From contig NZ_JAHBYB010000005.1 of assembly GCF_019636155.1 (NCBI RefSeq), forward strand, positions 124,001-188,000: a stretch of 64,000 nucleotides of DNA, written 5' to 3'. Made by a program: the position numbers and the translations under genes. Within the stretch, counting starts at the first letter, position 1. The number at the start of each line of letters is the position of its first letter. This DNA is from Brevundimonas sp. Its GTDB lineage: Bacteria; Pseudomonadota; Alphaproteobacteria; Caulobacterales; Caulobacteraceae. The notes beneath the pieces were generated by a model that worked only from the letters and a program-made list of their open reading frames with translations, was not told where the DNA came from and did no database searches. Positions 56,688-64,000 of the stretch are shown in pieces.

Positions 56688-57893
56688 ATGACCGACGCCT
56701 ACATCTATGACGCCGTGCGCACGCCGCGCGGCAAGGGCAAGGCCGACGGGTCCCTGCACGAGATCACGGCGCTGAGCCTGGCCACCCAGGTGCTGGAGGC
56801 CCTGCGCGACCGCAACGGGTTGGACACTTCCAAGGTCGATGACGTCATCCTGGGCTGCGTCTCGCCGGTGGGCGAACAGGGCGCCGACATCGCCCGCACC
56901 GCCGTGCTGAACGCCGGCTGGTCCCAGACCACGGCGGGCGTCCAGGTCAACCGCTTCTGCGCCTCGGGCCTGGAAGCGGTGAACATGGCCGCCGCGAAAG
57001 TGAAATCCGGCGAGGCCGACTTCGCCGTCGGCGGCGGGGTCGAGGCCATGAGCCGCGTGCCGATGGGCAGCGACGGCGGCGCCTGGCCGGTCGATCCGAC
57101 CAGCGCCTTCAAGACCTATTTCGTGCCCCAGGGCGTCTCGGCCGACATGATCGCCTCGAAATGGGGCTTCACCCGCGACGACGTGGACGCCTATTCGGTC
57201 GAAAGCCACAAACGCTCGGCCCGGTCGTGGGAAGAAGGCCGGTTCGCCAAGTCGGTCGTGCCGGTCAGGAACCAGCTGGGCCTGGTCCAGCTGGACCGCG
57301 ATGAGACCATCCGCCCGAACACGGACATGCAGACCCTAGGCGGGCTGAATCCCTCCTTCGCCATGATGGGCGAAATGGCCTTCGACGCCGTGATCCAGCA
57401 GCGCTATCCCGAGGTGGCGCGGGTCGATCACGTCCACACCCCGGGCAACAGCTCAGGCATCGTCGATGGTTCGGCCGGGGTGCTGATCGGCTCGCTGGAA
57501 GCCGGCAAGGCCCTGGGCCTGAAGCCGCGCGCGCGCATCAAGGGCGCCGCCTCCATCGGGTCGGAGCCGTCGATCATGCTGACGGGTCCGGAGTTCGTGA
57601 CCCACAAGCTGTTGGCCAAGCTGGGCATGACGCCCGCCGACATCGACCTGTATGAACTGAACGAGGCCTTCGCCGCCGTCGTCCTGCGCTACATGCAGGC
57701 GCTGGACATCCCGCACGACAAGATCAACGTCTGCGGCGGCGCCATCGCCATGGGCCACCCCCTGGGCGCCACCGGCGCCATGATCACCGGCGTGGTGCTG
57801 GACGAGCTGGAACGCTCCAACAAGGAAACCGCCCTGGTCACCCTGTGCATCGGCGGCGGCATGGGCACCGCCACCGTCATCGAACGCGTCTGA
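56688..57893 (+). CDS. fadA: Acetyl-CoA acyltransferase (3-ketoacyl-CoA thiolase)
   Basis: 401 residues; AAAGGAGAG sits just before the ATG. Nucleophile Cys in '[19 protein letters not shown]', '[13 protein letters not shown]', '[16 protein letters not shown]', His in '[17 protein letters not shown]' and the second Cys in '[16 protein letters not shown]'. It cleaves 3-ketoacyl-CoA with CoA in the last step of beta-oxidation. The next gene encodes the hydratase/dehydrogenase partner 17 bases later. A LiuR-like palindrome and a structured repeat lie upstream. Confidence 0.95.
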   Translation: MTDAYIYDAVRTPRGKGKADGSLHEITALSLATQVLEALRDRNGLDTSKVDDVILGCVSPVGEQGADIARTAVLNAGWSQTTAGVQVNRFCASGLEAVNMAAAKVKSGEADFAVGGGVEAMSRVPMGSDGGAWPVDPTSAFKTYFVPQGVSADMIASKWGFTRDDVDAYSVESHKRSARSWEEGRFAKSVVPVRNQLGLVQLDRDETIRPNTDMQTLGGLNPSFAMMGEMAFDAVIQQRYPEVARVDHVHTPGNSSGIVDGSAGVLIGSLEAGKALGLKPRARIKGAASIGSEPSIMLTGPEFVTHKLLAKLGMTPADIDLYELNEAFAAVVLRYMQALDIPHDKINVCGGAIAMGHPLGATGAMITGVVLDELERSNKETALVTLCIGGGMGTATVIERV

Positions 57894-57910
57894 TCCGGGA
57901 GCGAATGGAT

Positions 57911-60085
57911 ATGGAAAACTTCAAGATCGACGTCGACGCGGATGGCGTCGCTACGATTGTGTTCGACGTGCCGAACCGGTCGATGAACACCCTGACCGCC
58001 TCGGTGATGCAGGAAATCCCCCAGTGGGTCGAACGGGTGAAGACCGACGACGCCATCAAGGGCGCGGTCCTGACCAGCGGCAAGGCGTCGGGCTTCTGCG
58101 CCGGGGCGGACTTGGGCGACATGGCGTCGGGCATGCTGGGCGGGGCGGACCTTCAGGCGGCCTATGACGCCGGCTGGCGGCTGAACGGCGCCCTGCGCGC
58201 GCTGGAGACCTGCGGCAAGCCCATCGCCGCCGCTATCAACGGCCTGGCCCTGGGCGGCGGCCTCGAACTGACCCTGGCCTGCCACTATCGCGTGGTCGAG
58301 GACGATCCGAAGATTCAGCTTGGCCTGCCCGAGATCAAGGTCGGCCTCTTCCCCGGCGGCGGCGGCACCCAGCGCCTGACCCGCCTGGTCGGCGTCCAGG
58401 CGGCCATGATGGCCATGAGCGAGGGCAAGTCCTTCCGCCCCAACGACGCCAAGGGCGCCGGCATCGTCCATGAGGTGGTCGAAAAGGGCCAATCGGTCGA
58501 CGCCGCCAAGGCCTGGATCAAGGGCGCCCCCAAGGCGGTCCAGCCGTGGGACGAGAAGGGCTTCAAACTGCCCGGCGGCGGTCCCTATCATCCGGCGGGC
58601 ATCCAGAATTTCCTGGTCGGCAACGCCATGATCAGGAAGCAGTCCTGGGGCAACTACCCGGCCGTGCTGAACCTGATGAAGGCCGTCTATGAAGGCGTCC
58701 AGGTGCCGATGGACGCGGCCCTGCGGATCGAGACCCGCTATTTCATCAAGACCCTGATGACGCCCCAGGCGCAGGGGATGATCCGGTCGCTGTTCCTGTC
58801 GAAACAGGAACTGGACAAGGGCGCCGTGCGTCCGGCCGGCGTGCCCAAGTCGGACCCCAAGAAGGTCACCGTCCTGGGCGCCGGCATGATGGGGGCGGGC
58901 ATCGCCTATGTGCAGGCCCTGGCCGGCATCGAGACCATACTGATCGACCGCGACCAGGAGAGCGCCGACAAGGGCAAGGCCCATGTCGCCGACCTGCTGA
59001 GGAAGCGCCTGTCCAAGGGCGCCATCGACCAGGCCAAATATGACGCCCTGCTGAACTCGGTCACGGCCACCACCGACTACGACCTGATCAAGGGGTCGGA
59101 CCTGGTGATCGAGGCGGTGTTCGAGAACCGCGAGATCAAGGCCGATGTCACCAGGCGGGCCGAGGCCCAGCTGGCGCCCGGCGCCGTGTTCGGCTCGAAC
59201 ACCTCGACCCTGCCGATCACTGGCCTGGCCGAAGCCAGCGTCCGGCCCGAGGACTTCATCGGCATCCACTTCTTCTCGCCCGTCGACAAGATGATGCTGG
59301 TCGAGATCATCCTGGGAGAAAAGACCGGCGAGGCGGCGATCGCCAAGGCGCTGGATTATGTCATCAAGATCAGGAAGACCCCGATCGTGGTCAACGACGG
59401 GCGCGGCTTCTACACCTCGCGCTGCTTCGGCACCTATGTGGCCGAGGGCATGGCCATGCTGGAAGAGGGCTACAACCCCGTCCTAATCGACAACATCGGC
59501 CGCATGACCGGCATGCCGCGCGGCCCGCTGGAAATGCACGACGATGTGGCGCTGGACCTGTCGGTCAAGATCGCCAAACAGACGGCCGAGGACCTGGGCG
59601 ACAAATACCAGCCGCTGCCGGGCTCCGAGATCGTGCGCAGGATGGTCGAGGATCTGGGCCGCTACGGCCGCAAGAACGGCAAGGGCTTCTACGACTATGA
59701 CGTCAAGCCCAAGGTCATCTGGCCCGGTCTGGCGGACCTGGCCCCGGTGAAGATCAACGATTCCACGCCCGAGATGGTCGAGGACCAGAAGCGTCGCCTG
59801 CTGTTCCGCCAGGCGGTAGAGGTGGCCCGCTGCTGGGAAGAAGGCGTGATCGACGACCCGCGTGAGGCCGACGTCGGCGCCATCCTGGCCTGGGGCTTCG
59901 CGCCCTGGACCGGCGGCCCGATCACCTACATCGACCAGTATGGGCTGAAGGCCTTCGTCGAACAGGCGGACGCCTACGCCGCCCGCTACGGCGACCGCTT
60001 CGCCCCGCCCCAACTGCTGCGCGACATGGCAGCCAAGGGCGAGACCTTCTACCGACGCTTCGCCGGCAAGAAGGCGGCGGCCTGA
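57911..60085 (+). CDS. fadJ: Multifunctional beta-oxidation protein: enoyl-CoA hydratase / 3-hydroxyacyl-CoA dehydrogenase
   Basis: 724 residues from ATG 57911, preferred to ATG 57905 because GGGAG is nine bases upstream. N-terminal crotonase domain (about 1-190): '[12 protein letters not shown]', catalytic Glu in '[18 protein letters not shown]' and in '[21 protein letters not shown]'. Dehydrogenase domain from about 310: NAD fold '[21 protein letters not shown]', '[21 protein letters not shown]', and the C-terminal '[12 protein letters not shown]' with '[19 protein letters not shown]'. Domain order is that of FadB/FadJ alpha subunits, here paired with the thiolase upstream. The gene symbol is by domain type; trifunctional partners vary. 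A good terminator follows. Confidence 0.93.
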   Translation: MENFKIDVDADGVATIVFDVPNRSMNTLTASVMQEIPQWVERVKTDDAIKGAVLTSGKASGFCAGADLGDMASGMLGGADLQAAYDAGWRLNGALRALETCGKPIAAAINGLALGGGLELTLACHYRVVEDDPKIQLGLPEIKVGLFPGGGGTQRLTRLVGVQAAMMAMSEGKSFRPNDAKGAGIVHEVVEKGQSVDAAKAWIKGAPKAVQPWDEKGFKLPGGGPYHPAGIQNFLVGNAMIRKQSWGNYPAVLNLMKAVYEGVQVPMDAALRIETRYFIKTLMTPQAQGMIRSLFLSKQELDKGAVRPAGVPKSDPKKVTVLGAGMMGAGIAYVQALAGIETILIDRDQESADKGKAHVADLLRKRLSKGAIDQAKYDALLNSVTATTDYDLIKGSDLVIEAVFENREIKADVTRRAEAQLAPGAVFGSNTSTLPITGLAEASVRPEDFIGIHFFSPVDKMMLVEIILGEKTGEAAIAKALDYVIKIRKTPIVVNDGRGFYTSRCFGTYVAEGMAMLEEGYNPVLIDNIGRMTGMPRGPLEMHDDVALDLSVKIAKQTAEDLGDKYQPLPGSEIVRRMVEDLGRYGRKNGKGFYDYDVKPKVIWPGLADLAPVKINDSTPEMVEDQKRRLLFRQAVEVARCWEEGVIDDPREADVGAILAWGFAPWTGGPITYIDQYGLKAFVEQADAYAARYGDRFAPPQLLRDMAAKGETFYRRFAGKKAAA

Positions 60086-60089
60086 TCCT

Positions 60090-60118
60090 GACGCCGCCTC
60101 TTCAGAGGCGGCGTCTCT
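60090..60118 (+). terminator. Intrinsic terminator after the fad operon
   Basis: Perfect 10-bp stem ACGCCGCCTC/GAGGCGGCGT with loop TTCA, followed by CTCTCC. It lies between convergent operons and probably serves both. Confidence 0.82.
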
Positions 60119-60127
60119 CCCCTGCCC

Positions 60128-61567
60128 TCAGATATGGATGGCGTGGCCCAGGGCGCGCAGGGACGCCTCATGGAAGGCCTCGCCCAGGGTCGGGTGGACG
60201 TGGATGACGCCCGCCACATCCTCCAGCACAGCCCCCATCTCCAGCATCTGGGCGAAGCTGTTGGACAGTTCCGAGACGTGCTGGCCGACGGCCTGGACGC
60301 CCAGCAGGCGGTGGTCGGTTTTCGACGCCAGCACCCGCACGAAGCCGCCGTCGTCGCCCGCCTCGATGGCCAGGGCGCGGCCGATGGCCATCAGGGGGAA
60401 GACCGCCTGGATCACGTCGTCGCGGCCCTCGACATCGTTGGGGCCCAGGCCGGCCGAGACGATCTCCGGCTCGGTGAAACAGACGGCCGCGATGGTCACG
60501 GGATCGAATTTGCGTTCCTTGGCGCTATCGCTCGCGGCGCGGCCGCTCGCTGCTTGAGCGCGCCCGGCGATGATCTCGGCCACCACCTCGCCCTGGGCGC
60601 TGCCCTTGTGGGCCAGCATGGGTTCGCCGGTCAGGTCGCCGATGGCCCAGACGTTCTTCATGCTGGTCGCGCAGCGGTCGTCGATCTTCACGAACGGCCC
60701 GGCCATGGCCACGCCCATATTCTCCAGGCCCCAGCCCTGGGTGCGCGGGCGCCGACCGACGGTGACCAGCACCTTGTCTGCCTTCAGCTTGACCGCCTGG
60801 CCGTCCTTGTCGGTGACGTTGAGTGCGCCCTTTTCGAAGCCGCCCGCCTTGGCGCCCAGCATCAGCTTGACCCCATGCGCCTCCATCCATTTGGCGACGG
60901 GATCGGTCAGGGCCTTGTCGTAGAGCGGCAGGATGCGCTCGGCCATTTCGACCACGGTCACCTCGGCGCCCAGCTTGCGATAGGCGATGCCCAGCTCCAG
61001 CCCGATATAGCCGCCGCCGACGACCACCAGCCTGCCCGGAACCTTGTCCAGCGACAGGGCCTCGGTCGACGAAATCACATCGCCGCCGAAGGGCAGGAAG
61101 GGCAGTTCGACCGGCTCCGACCCCGTGGCCAGGATGACGTGTTCGGCGCTGATGACGATCTCGCCGTCGTCCGTCTTCACCGTGCAGGTCTTGGCGTCGG
61201 AGAAGGTCGCCCAGCCCTTGATCACCTTGACCTTGGCCTTCTTCAGCAGGCCCGCGACCCCGGCGTTCAGCTTTTTGACGATGCCGTTCTTCCACTCGAC
61301 CGTCTGCTTCAGATCGACCGAGGGTTTGGACGCCGTGATGCCCAGCGTCCCGCCGTTCGCCGCCTTGGCCACCGTCTCGAACTTGTTGGCCGCATGGATG
61401 ATGGCCTTGGACGGAATACAGCCGACATTCAGACACGTCCCGCCCAGTCCGTCGGACGCATCGACCAGCACGGTCTCCAGCCCCAGTTGACCGCAACGGA
61501 TCGCAGCGACGTAGCCACCCGTGCCGGCGCCGATAATGAGGACTTTGGTGGTGAGGGATTGGGTCAT
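60128..61567 (-). CDS. lpd: Dihydrolipoyl dehydrogenase (E3) of a 2-oxoacid dehydrogenase operon, with repeat insert
   Basis: 479 residues. FAD site 'VLIIGAGTGGYVAAIRCGQLG', disulfide 'GGTCLNVGCIPSKAIIH', NAD site 'LVVVGGGYIGLELGIAYRKLG', 'WAIGDLTGEPMLAHKGSAQG', and C-terminal 'IHVHPTLGEAFHEA' with the His-Glu dyad. The type is that of branched-chain E3 enzymes and fits the E1beta and E2 genes upstream. Residues about 335-349, 'AQAASGRAASDSAKE', are coded by repeat copy 3 and interrupt the expected 'EIIAG...FDPVTIAAVCFTEPEIVS'. The insert is in a surface-exposed loop by family comparison, so activity is probably kept. Its ATG overlaps the stop of the small ORF (TGATG). Confidence 0.94.
   Translation of the reverse strand: MTQSLTTKVLIIGAGTGGYVAAIRCGQLGLETVLVDASDGLGGTCLNVGCIPSKAIIHAANKFETVAKAANGGTLGITASKPSVDLKQTVEWKNGIVKKLNAGVAGLLKKAKVKVIKGWATFSDAKTCTVKTDDGEIVISAEHVILATGSEPVELPFLPFGGDVISSTEALSLDKVPGRLVVVGGGYIGLELGIAYRKLGAEVTVVEMAERILPLYDKALTDPVAKWMEAHGVKLMLGAKAGGFEKGALNVTDKDGQAVKLKADKVLVTVGRRPRTQGWGLENMGVAMAGPFVKIDDRCATSMKNVWAIGDLTGEPMLAHKGSAQGEVVAEIIAGRAQAASGRAASDSAKERKFDPVTIAAVCFTEPEIVSAGLGPNDVEGRDDVIQAVFPLMAIGRALAIEAGDDGGFVRVLASKTDHRLLGVQAVGQHVSELSNSFAQMLEMGAVLEDVAGVIHVHPTLGEAFHEASLRALGHAIHI
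60521..60564 (-). repeat. Double-stem palindromic repeat, copy 3, inside lpd
   Basis: On the minus strand: outer arm GGCGC, GCTCAAGCAGCGA, inner stem GCGGC-CGC-GCCGC, GAGCGATAG, outer arm GCGCC. In frame with lpd, it codes for about 15 residues with no stop. Conserved segments match copies 1 and 2; both stems differ but stay paired. Confidence 0.85.
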
Positions 61568-61788
61568 CAGTCTGCCGCTCGTTCGAAATAGCGCTCAGGA
61601 TAAAGATAGTCTTGGCCGCTCAGATCCCAGACTCGCCACATACCATGCTCCAGGTCGGGCTTGGCCCAGTAGAAATCATTCACGACAAGATGGAAAAATG
61701 ACTCCGTGAGCCGAGACGATTGCCTGTCAAAGGTGAGGTATTCGGCGTTGCTGAGGCAGCGGACCCGGATCAAACCCTCAGTTGGCAT
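61567..61788 (-). CDS. Small A/T-richer ORF between the E2 and E3 genes
   Basis: 73 residues from ATG 61788; the ATG shares a base with the E2 stop (TAATG) and the stop shares one with the lpd ATG (TGATG). The sequence (MPTEGLIRVRCLSNAEYLTF...) is aromatic and acidic in the second half ('FFHLVVNDFYWAKPDLEHGMW', 'DLSGQDYLYPERYFERAAD'); no family is recognised. Base content is about 53% G+C (117 of 220 bases), well below its neighbours. The exact fit between the genes argues for translation. It may be a recently gained gene or an overprinted spacer; expression is not shown. Confidence 0.6.
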   Translation of the reverse strand: MPTEGLIRVRCLSNAEYLTFDRQSSRLTESFFHLVVNDFYWAKPDLEHGMWRVWDLSGQDYLYPERYFERAAD

Positions 61789-63509
61789 TACATCCACAGC
61801 GTCGCCGGGTGCTCCAGCAGGCCCTTGATCCGCTGCACGAACACCGCCGCGTCATGGCCGTCGACGATGCGGTGATCGAAGCTGGAGGACAGGTTCATCA
61901 TCTTGCGGACCACCATCTGGCCGTCCTTCACCACCACCCGTTCGATGATTTTGTTGGGGCCGACGATGGCGACCTCGGGGTGGTTGATGATCGGGGTGTG
62001 GACGACGCCGCCCAGGGTTCCCAGCGAGGTGATGGTGAGGGTCGAACCCGACAGTTCCTCACGCTTGGCGCTGCCGTCCTTGGCGGCGCCGGACACGCGG
62101 GCGATCTCCTGCGCGGTGTCCCACGGATCGCGGGCCTCGGCGTGGCGGACCACCGGCACCATCAGGCCGTTCGGCGTCTGGGCGGCGATGCCCAGGTGCA
62201 CCGCCTTGTGCGTCGTCAGAACGCCGGCCTCGTCGTCATACCAGCTGTTGATCGTCGGCTGGTCCTTCAGAGCCACGACAATGGCGCGGGCGATGAAGGG
62301 CAGGACGTTCAGCTTTCCTTTGCCCGTCTTCTTGGCCTCGGCGTTCAGATGGGCGCGCAGTTCCTCCAGCGCCGTGACGTCGATCTCCTCGACATAGGTG
62401 ATGTGCGGGATGCGACGCACGCTTTCGGCCATCTTCTCCGCGATCTTGCGGCGCAGGCCGATGATGCGGGTTTCGATGGTCCCCTCCGCCTTGGCATAGG
62501 TCGAGCCGGTCGATCCGCCTACGGATGAACCGCGACCGCCAGAGGCGACGTAGGCATCCAGATCTGCATGCTCGATGCGGCCGGCGGGGCCGGAGCCGGG
62601 CACGAACTGAAGCTCGATCCCCAGGTCGCGGGCGCGGTTGCGCACGGCGGGCGAGGCCAGCGGGCGCTGGTTGCGGTCGGACAGCCGCGCCTCCGAGCCC
62701 CTCCCCCTTGATGGGGGAGGGGTTGGGGCGGAGGTGACGTCGGCGGCCGGCCGGGGTGCGGTCGATGCGGGAGGCGCGGCGGATTTCTGGCTCGCGCCGC
62801 CACCCTCACCCCCCGCCCCTCTCCCATCAAGGGAGAGGGGAGCCGATGTGGAGGCGATGTTGCCCTTGCCCTCGACCTTGAAGCTGACCAGGGGACCGCC
62901 GACGGCGACCTGCTGGCCCGCCGCGCCGTGGACCGCCACGACCACGCCGGCGACGGGCGAAGTGATCTCCACCGTCGCCTTGTCGGTCATGACGTCGGCC
63001 AGAATCTGGTCCTCGGACACCGTGTCGCCCGCCTTGACGTGCCAGCCGACCAGTTCCGCCTCGGCCGTGCCTTCGCCCACGTCGGGCAGTTTGAAGACAT
63101 AGTTGGCGCCGGACGCGGGCGTGGCGGCGGGGTTAGCCCCCTCCACCGCTACGCGGTCCCCCTCCCCCGAGGGAGGAGGATTGGCGGCGGCGGCATGATC
63201 TCCCCCCTCCGGGGGGAGTACCGGCGAAGCCGGGGAGGGGGGCTCGTCGGCAGAGGCATTCCCCGCCCCCTCGACCTCGAACTCCACCAGCGGCCCGCGC
63301 ACGGCCAGCATCTGGCCGGGTTCGCCGTGCAGGGCGGTGACACGGCCGCCGACGGGGGCGGTGATCTCCACCGTCGCCTTGTCGGTCATGACGTCGGCGA
63401 CGATCTGGTCTTCCGACACCCTATCCCCGACCTTGACATGCCAGCCGACCAGCTCGGCCTCGGCCGTGCCTTCGCCCACGTCGGGCAGTTTGAAGACATA
63501 GCGACCCAT
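61788..63509 (-). CDS. bkdB: E2 dihydrolipoyl acyltransferase of a branched-chain-type 2-oxoacid dehydrogenase
   Basis: 573 residues. Two lipoyl domains (about 3-78 and 136-211), each with the lipoylated Lys in 'DVMTDKATVEI' (Lys44 and Lys177), a subunit-binding domain (about 283-319, 'ASPAVRNRARDLGIEL'), and an acyltransferase domain with catalytic 'SFDHRIVDGHDAA' (His546). The double-lipoyl form and 'KLPDVGEGTAEAELVGWHV' match bacterial BCKDH E2. Interdomain linkers (about residues 90-125 and 222-271) are unusually low in Glu/Lys and are encoded by palindromic repeats. The start follows E1beta by one base, so the operon is translationally linked. Substrate range is inferred from operon context. 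Confidence 0.93.
   Translation of the reverse strand: MGRYVFKLPDVGEGTAEAELVGWHVKVGDRVSEDQIVADVMTDKATVEITAPVGGRVTALHGEPGQMLAVRGPLVEFEVEGAGNASADEPPSPASPVLPPEGGDHAAAANPPPSGEGDRVAVEGANPAATPASGANYVFKLPDVGEGTAEAELVGWHVKAGDTVSEDQILADVMTDKATVEITSPVAGVVVAVHGAAGQQVAVGGPLVSFKVEGKGNIASTSAPLSLDGRGAGGEGGGASQKSAAPPASTAPRPAADVTSAPTPPPSRGRGSEARLSDRNQRPLASPAVRNRARDLGIELQFVPGSGPAGRIEHADLDAYVASGGRGSSVGGSTGSTYAKAEGTIETRIIGLRRKIAEKMAESVRRIPHITYVEEIDVTALEELRAHLNAEAKKTGKGKLNVLPFIARAIVVALKDQPTINSWYDDEAGVLTTHKAVHLGIAAQTPNGLMVPVVRHAEARDPWDTAQEIARVSGAAKDGSAKREELSGSTLTITSLGTLGGVVHTPIINHPEVAIVGPNKIIERVVVKDGQMVVRKMMNLSSSFDHRIVDGHDAAVFVQRIKGLLEHPATLWM
62697..62844. repeat. Inverted-repeat pair in the E2 linker 2
   Basis: Segments 62697-62731 (CCCCTCCCCCTTGATGGGGG...) and 62803-62844 (...CTCTCCCATCAAGGGAGAGG) are inverted copies with most bases matching, about 70 bases apart. 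They code, in frame, for most of the linker between lipoyl domain 2 and the subunit-binding domain. Confidence 0.8.
63137..63241. repeat. Inverted-repeat pair in the E2 linker 1
   Basis: Segments 63137-63180 and 63200-63241 are inverted members of one family: CCCCCTCC, a short hairpin (ACCGCTACGCGGT in one, CCGGCTTCGCCGG in the other), then C-rich sequence closed by GAGGG/GGAGGGGG. The hairpin sequence differs but stays paired. They code for the linker between the two lipoyl domains and resemble the element at 29569. Confidence 0.8.
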
Positions 63510-63510
63510 C

Positions 63511-64000
63511 TTATCGACCCCCGCTCATGACGGCTTTCAGGGCGTCGGCCACGCGTTGCGGGCCGGGGAAATATTCCCATTCGAAGGCGTGCGGATAGGG
63601 GGTGTCCCAGCCCGTCACCCGCGCGATCGGCGCCTCCAGATGATAGAAACACCGCTCCTGGACCAGGGCCGACAGCTCGGCTCCGAAGCCCGAGGTCCGG
63701 GGCGCCTCGTGCACGATGACGCAGCGACCGGTCTTCTTCACGCTGGCCTCGATGGTCTCGATGTCCAGCGGAACGAGGGACCGCAAGTCGATCACCTCGG
63801 CGTCGACACCGGCGTGTTCGGCCCCCGCCAGCGCCACCCAGACCATGGTGCCGTAGGCGAGGACGGTGACGTCGGCGCCCTCCTTCATGATCCGCGCCTT
63901 GCCCAGGGGTTCGACGTATTTGCCGGTCGGGACCTGGGCCAGGTCCTGGGCTTTCCACGGGCTGACCGGCTTCTCGTGCCAGCCGTCGAAGGGGCCGTTG
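63511..64000 (-). CDS. E1 beta subunit of a branched-chain-type 2-oxoacid dehydrogenase, C-terminal part
   Basis: The reading frame enters at the window end and stops at 63511 (TAA), one base before the E2 ATG. The visible ~162 residues include 'WHEKPVSPWKAQDLAQVPTGKYVEPLGKARIMKEG', 'VTVLAYGTMVWVALAGAEHAGV', 'AEVIDLRSLVPLDIETIEASVKKTGRCVIVHEAPRTSG' and the end 'TGWDTPYPHAFEWEYFPGPQRVADAL', all typical of the transketolase C-terminal domain of BCKDH E1beta. It supplies part of the ThDP site with the alpha subunit. The N-terminal half and the E1alpha gene should lie outside the window. Confidence 0.93.
   Translation of the reverse strand, partial: NGPFDGWHEKPVSPWKAQDLAQVPTGKYVEPLGKARIMKEGADVTVLAYGTMVWVALAGAEHAGVDAEVIDLRSLVPLDIETIEASVKKTGRCVIVHEAPRTSGFGAELSALVQERCFYHLEAPIARVTGWDTPYPHAFEWEYFPGPQRVADALKAVMSGGR

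Noticed and set aside
61788-63509. E2 as a mis-assembled or frameshifted gene because of its odd linkers
   Set aside because: The frame is continuous, all domains are in order, and the linkers match repeat elements in position and frame.

Overview
The window looks like a chromosomal segment of a high-G+C alphaproteobacterium of the order Caulobacterales, most like Brevundimonas (inferred from gene content and style, not from any search). Supporting signs are the block mutM - DUF1697 - enoyl-CoA hydratase - rpsT - dnaA - dnaN - recF - gyrB, GANTC (CcrM-type) sites clustered ahead of dnaA, promoters of the TTGAC-N12/14-GCTA type, a SapC-family protein, a SUV3-like helicase, and very G+C-rich DNA with strong third-position bias. 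There is no prophage, transposase, integron or CRISPR array; the accessory signal is mainly small structured repeats.

Layout. 1-9.7 kb: an AraC-type regulator cut by the window edge, two tandem IPTL-CTERM exported proteins, tRNA-Arg(CCT), a glutaredoxin-MauE membrane protein, a SUV3-like RNA helicase, an SLC13-type permease and exonuclease III. 9.7-17.8 kb: a thiamine-diphosphate enzyme, an entericidin-like lipoprotein, a DUF305/LVIVD secreted protein divergent from a His-rich (ZnuD-like) TonB receptor with a Zur-like operator, and ccmAB. 18-29.5 kb: aconitase with a Fur-like palindrome upstream, a one-cysteine OxyR-like regulator, a TMEM175-like protein, a sensor kinase, an E3 lipoamide dehydrogenase, xerC, DUF484 and transaldolase. 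29.7-42.6 kb: priA, a cobalamin adenosyltransferase and the replication/repair block ending in gyrB. 42.7-52.7 kb: a secreted hydrolase, an S41 protease, recQ, sapC, a PepSY protein with an OmpR-type two-component pair, and an unrecognised protein. 52.8-64 kb: ccmI-ccmE-ccmF-ccmH, a thiolase/multifunctional beta-oxidation pair, and a branched-chain-type 2-oxoacid dehydrogenase operon (E1beta, E2, a small extra ORF, E3) that leaves the window at its 5' end.

Functional themes. Replication and recombination genes (dnaA, dnaN, recF, gyrB, priA, recQ, xerC, mutM, xthA) are concentrated here. Energy metabolism is represented by aconitase, two different E3 enzymes, an E2/E1beta pair, beta-oxidation and two halves of the cytochrome c maturation system; ccmC, ccmD and ccmG are not in the window. 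Metal handling is suggested by the zinc-type receptor and the two metal-type operators.

The most interesting structure is in the repeats. A ~35-45 bp double-stem element occurs three times with compensatory changes in both stems, and one copy lies in frame inside the E3 gene lpd. A second G/C-rich palindromic family appears between tal and priA and forms both interdomain linkers of the E2 gene. Two heptamer repeat families sit as inverted pairs around rpsT-dnaA and between dnaN and recF. Start sites were moved from the longest possible ORF wherever a Shine-Dalgarno sequence, signal peptide or family N-terminus favoured another codon; these choices are stated per gene.
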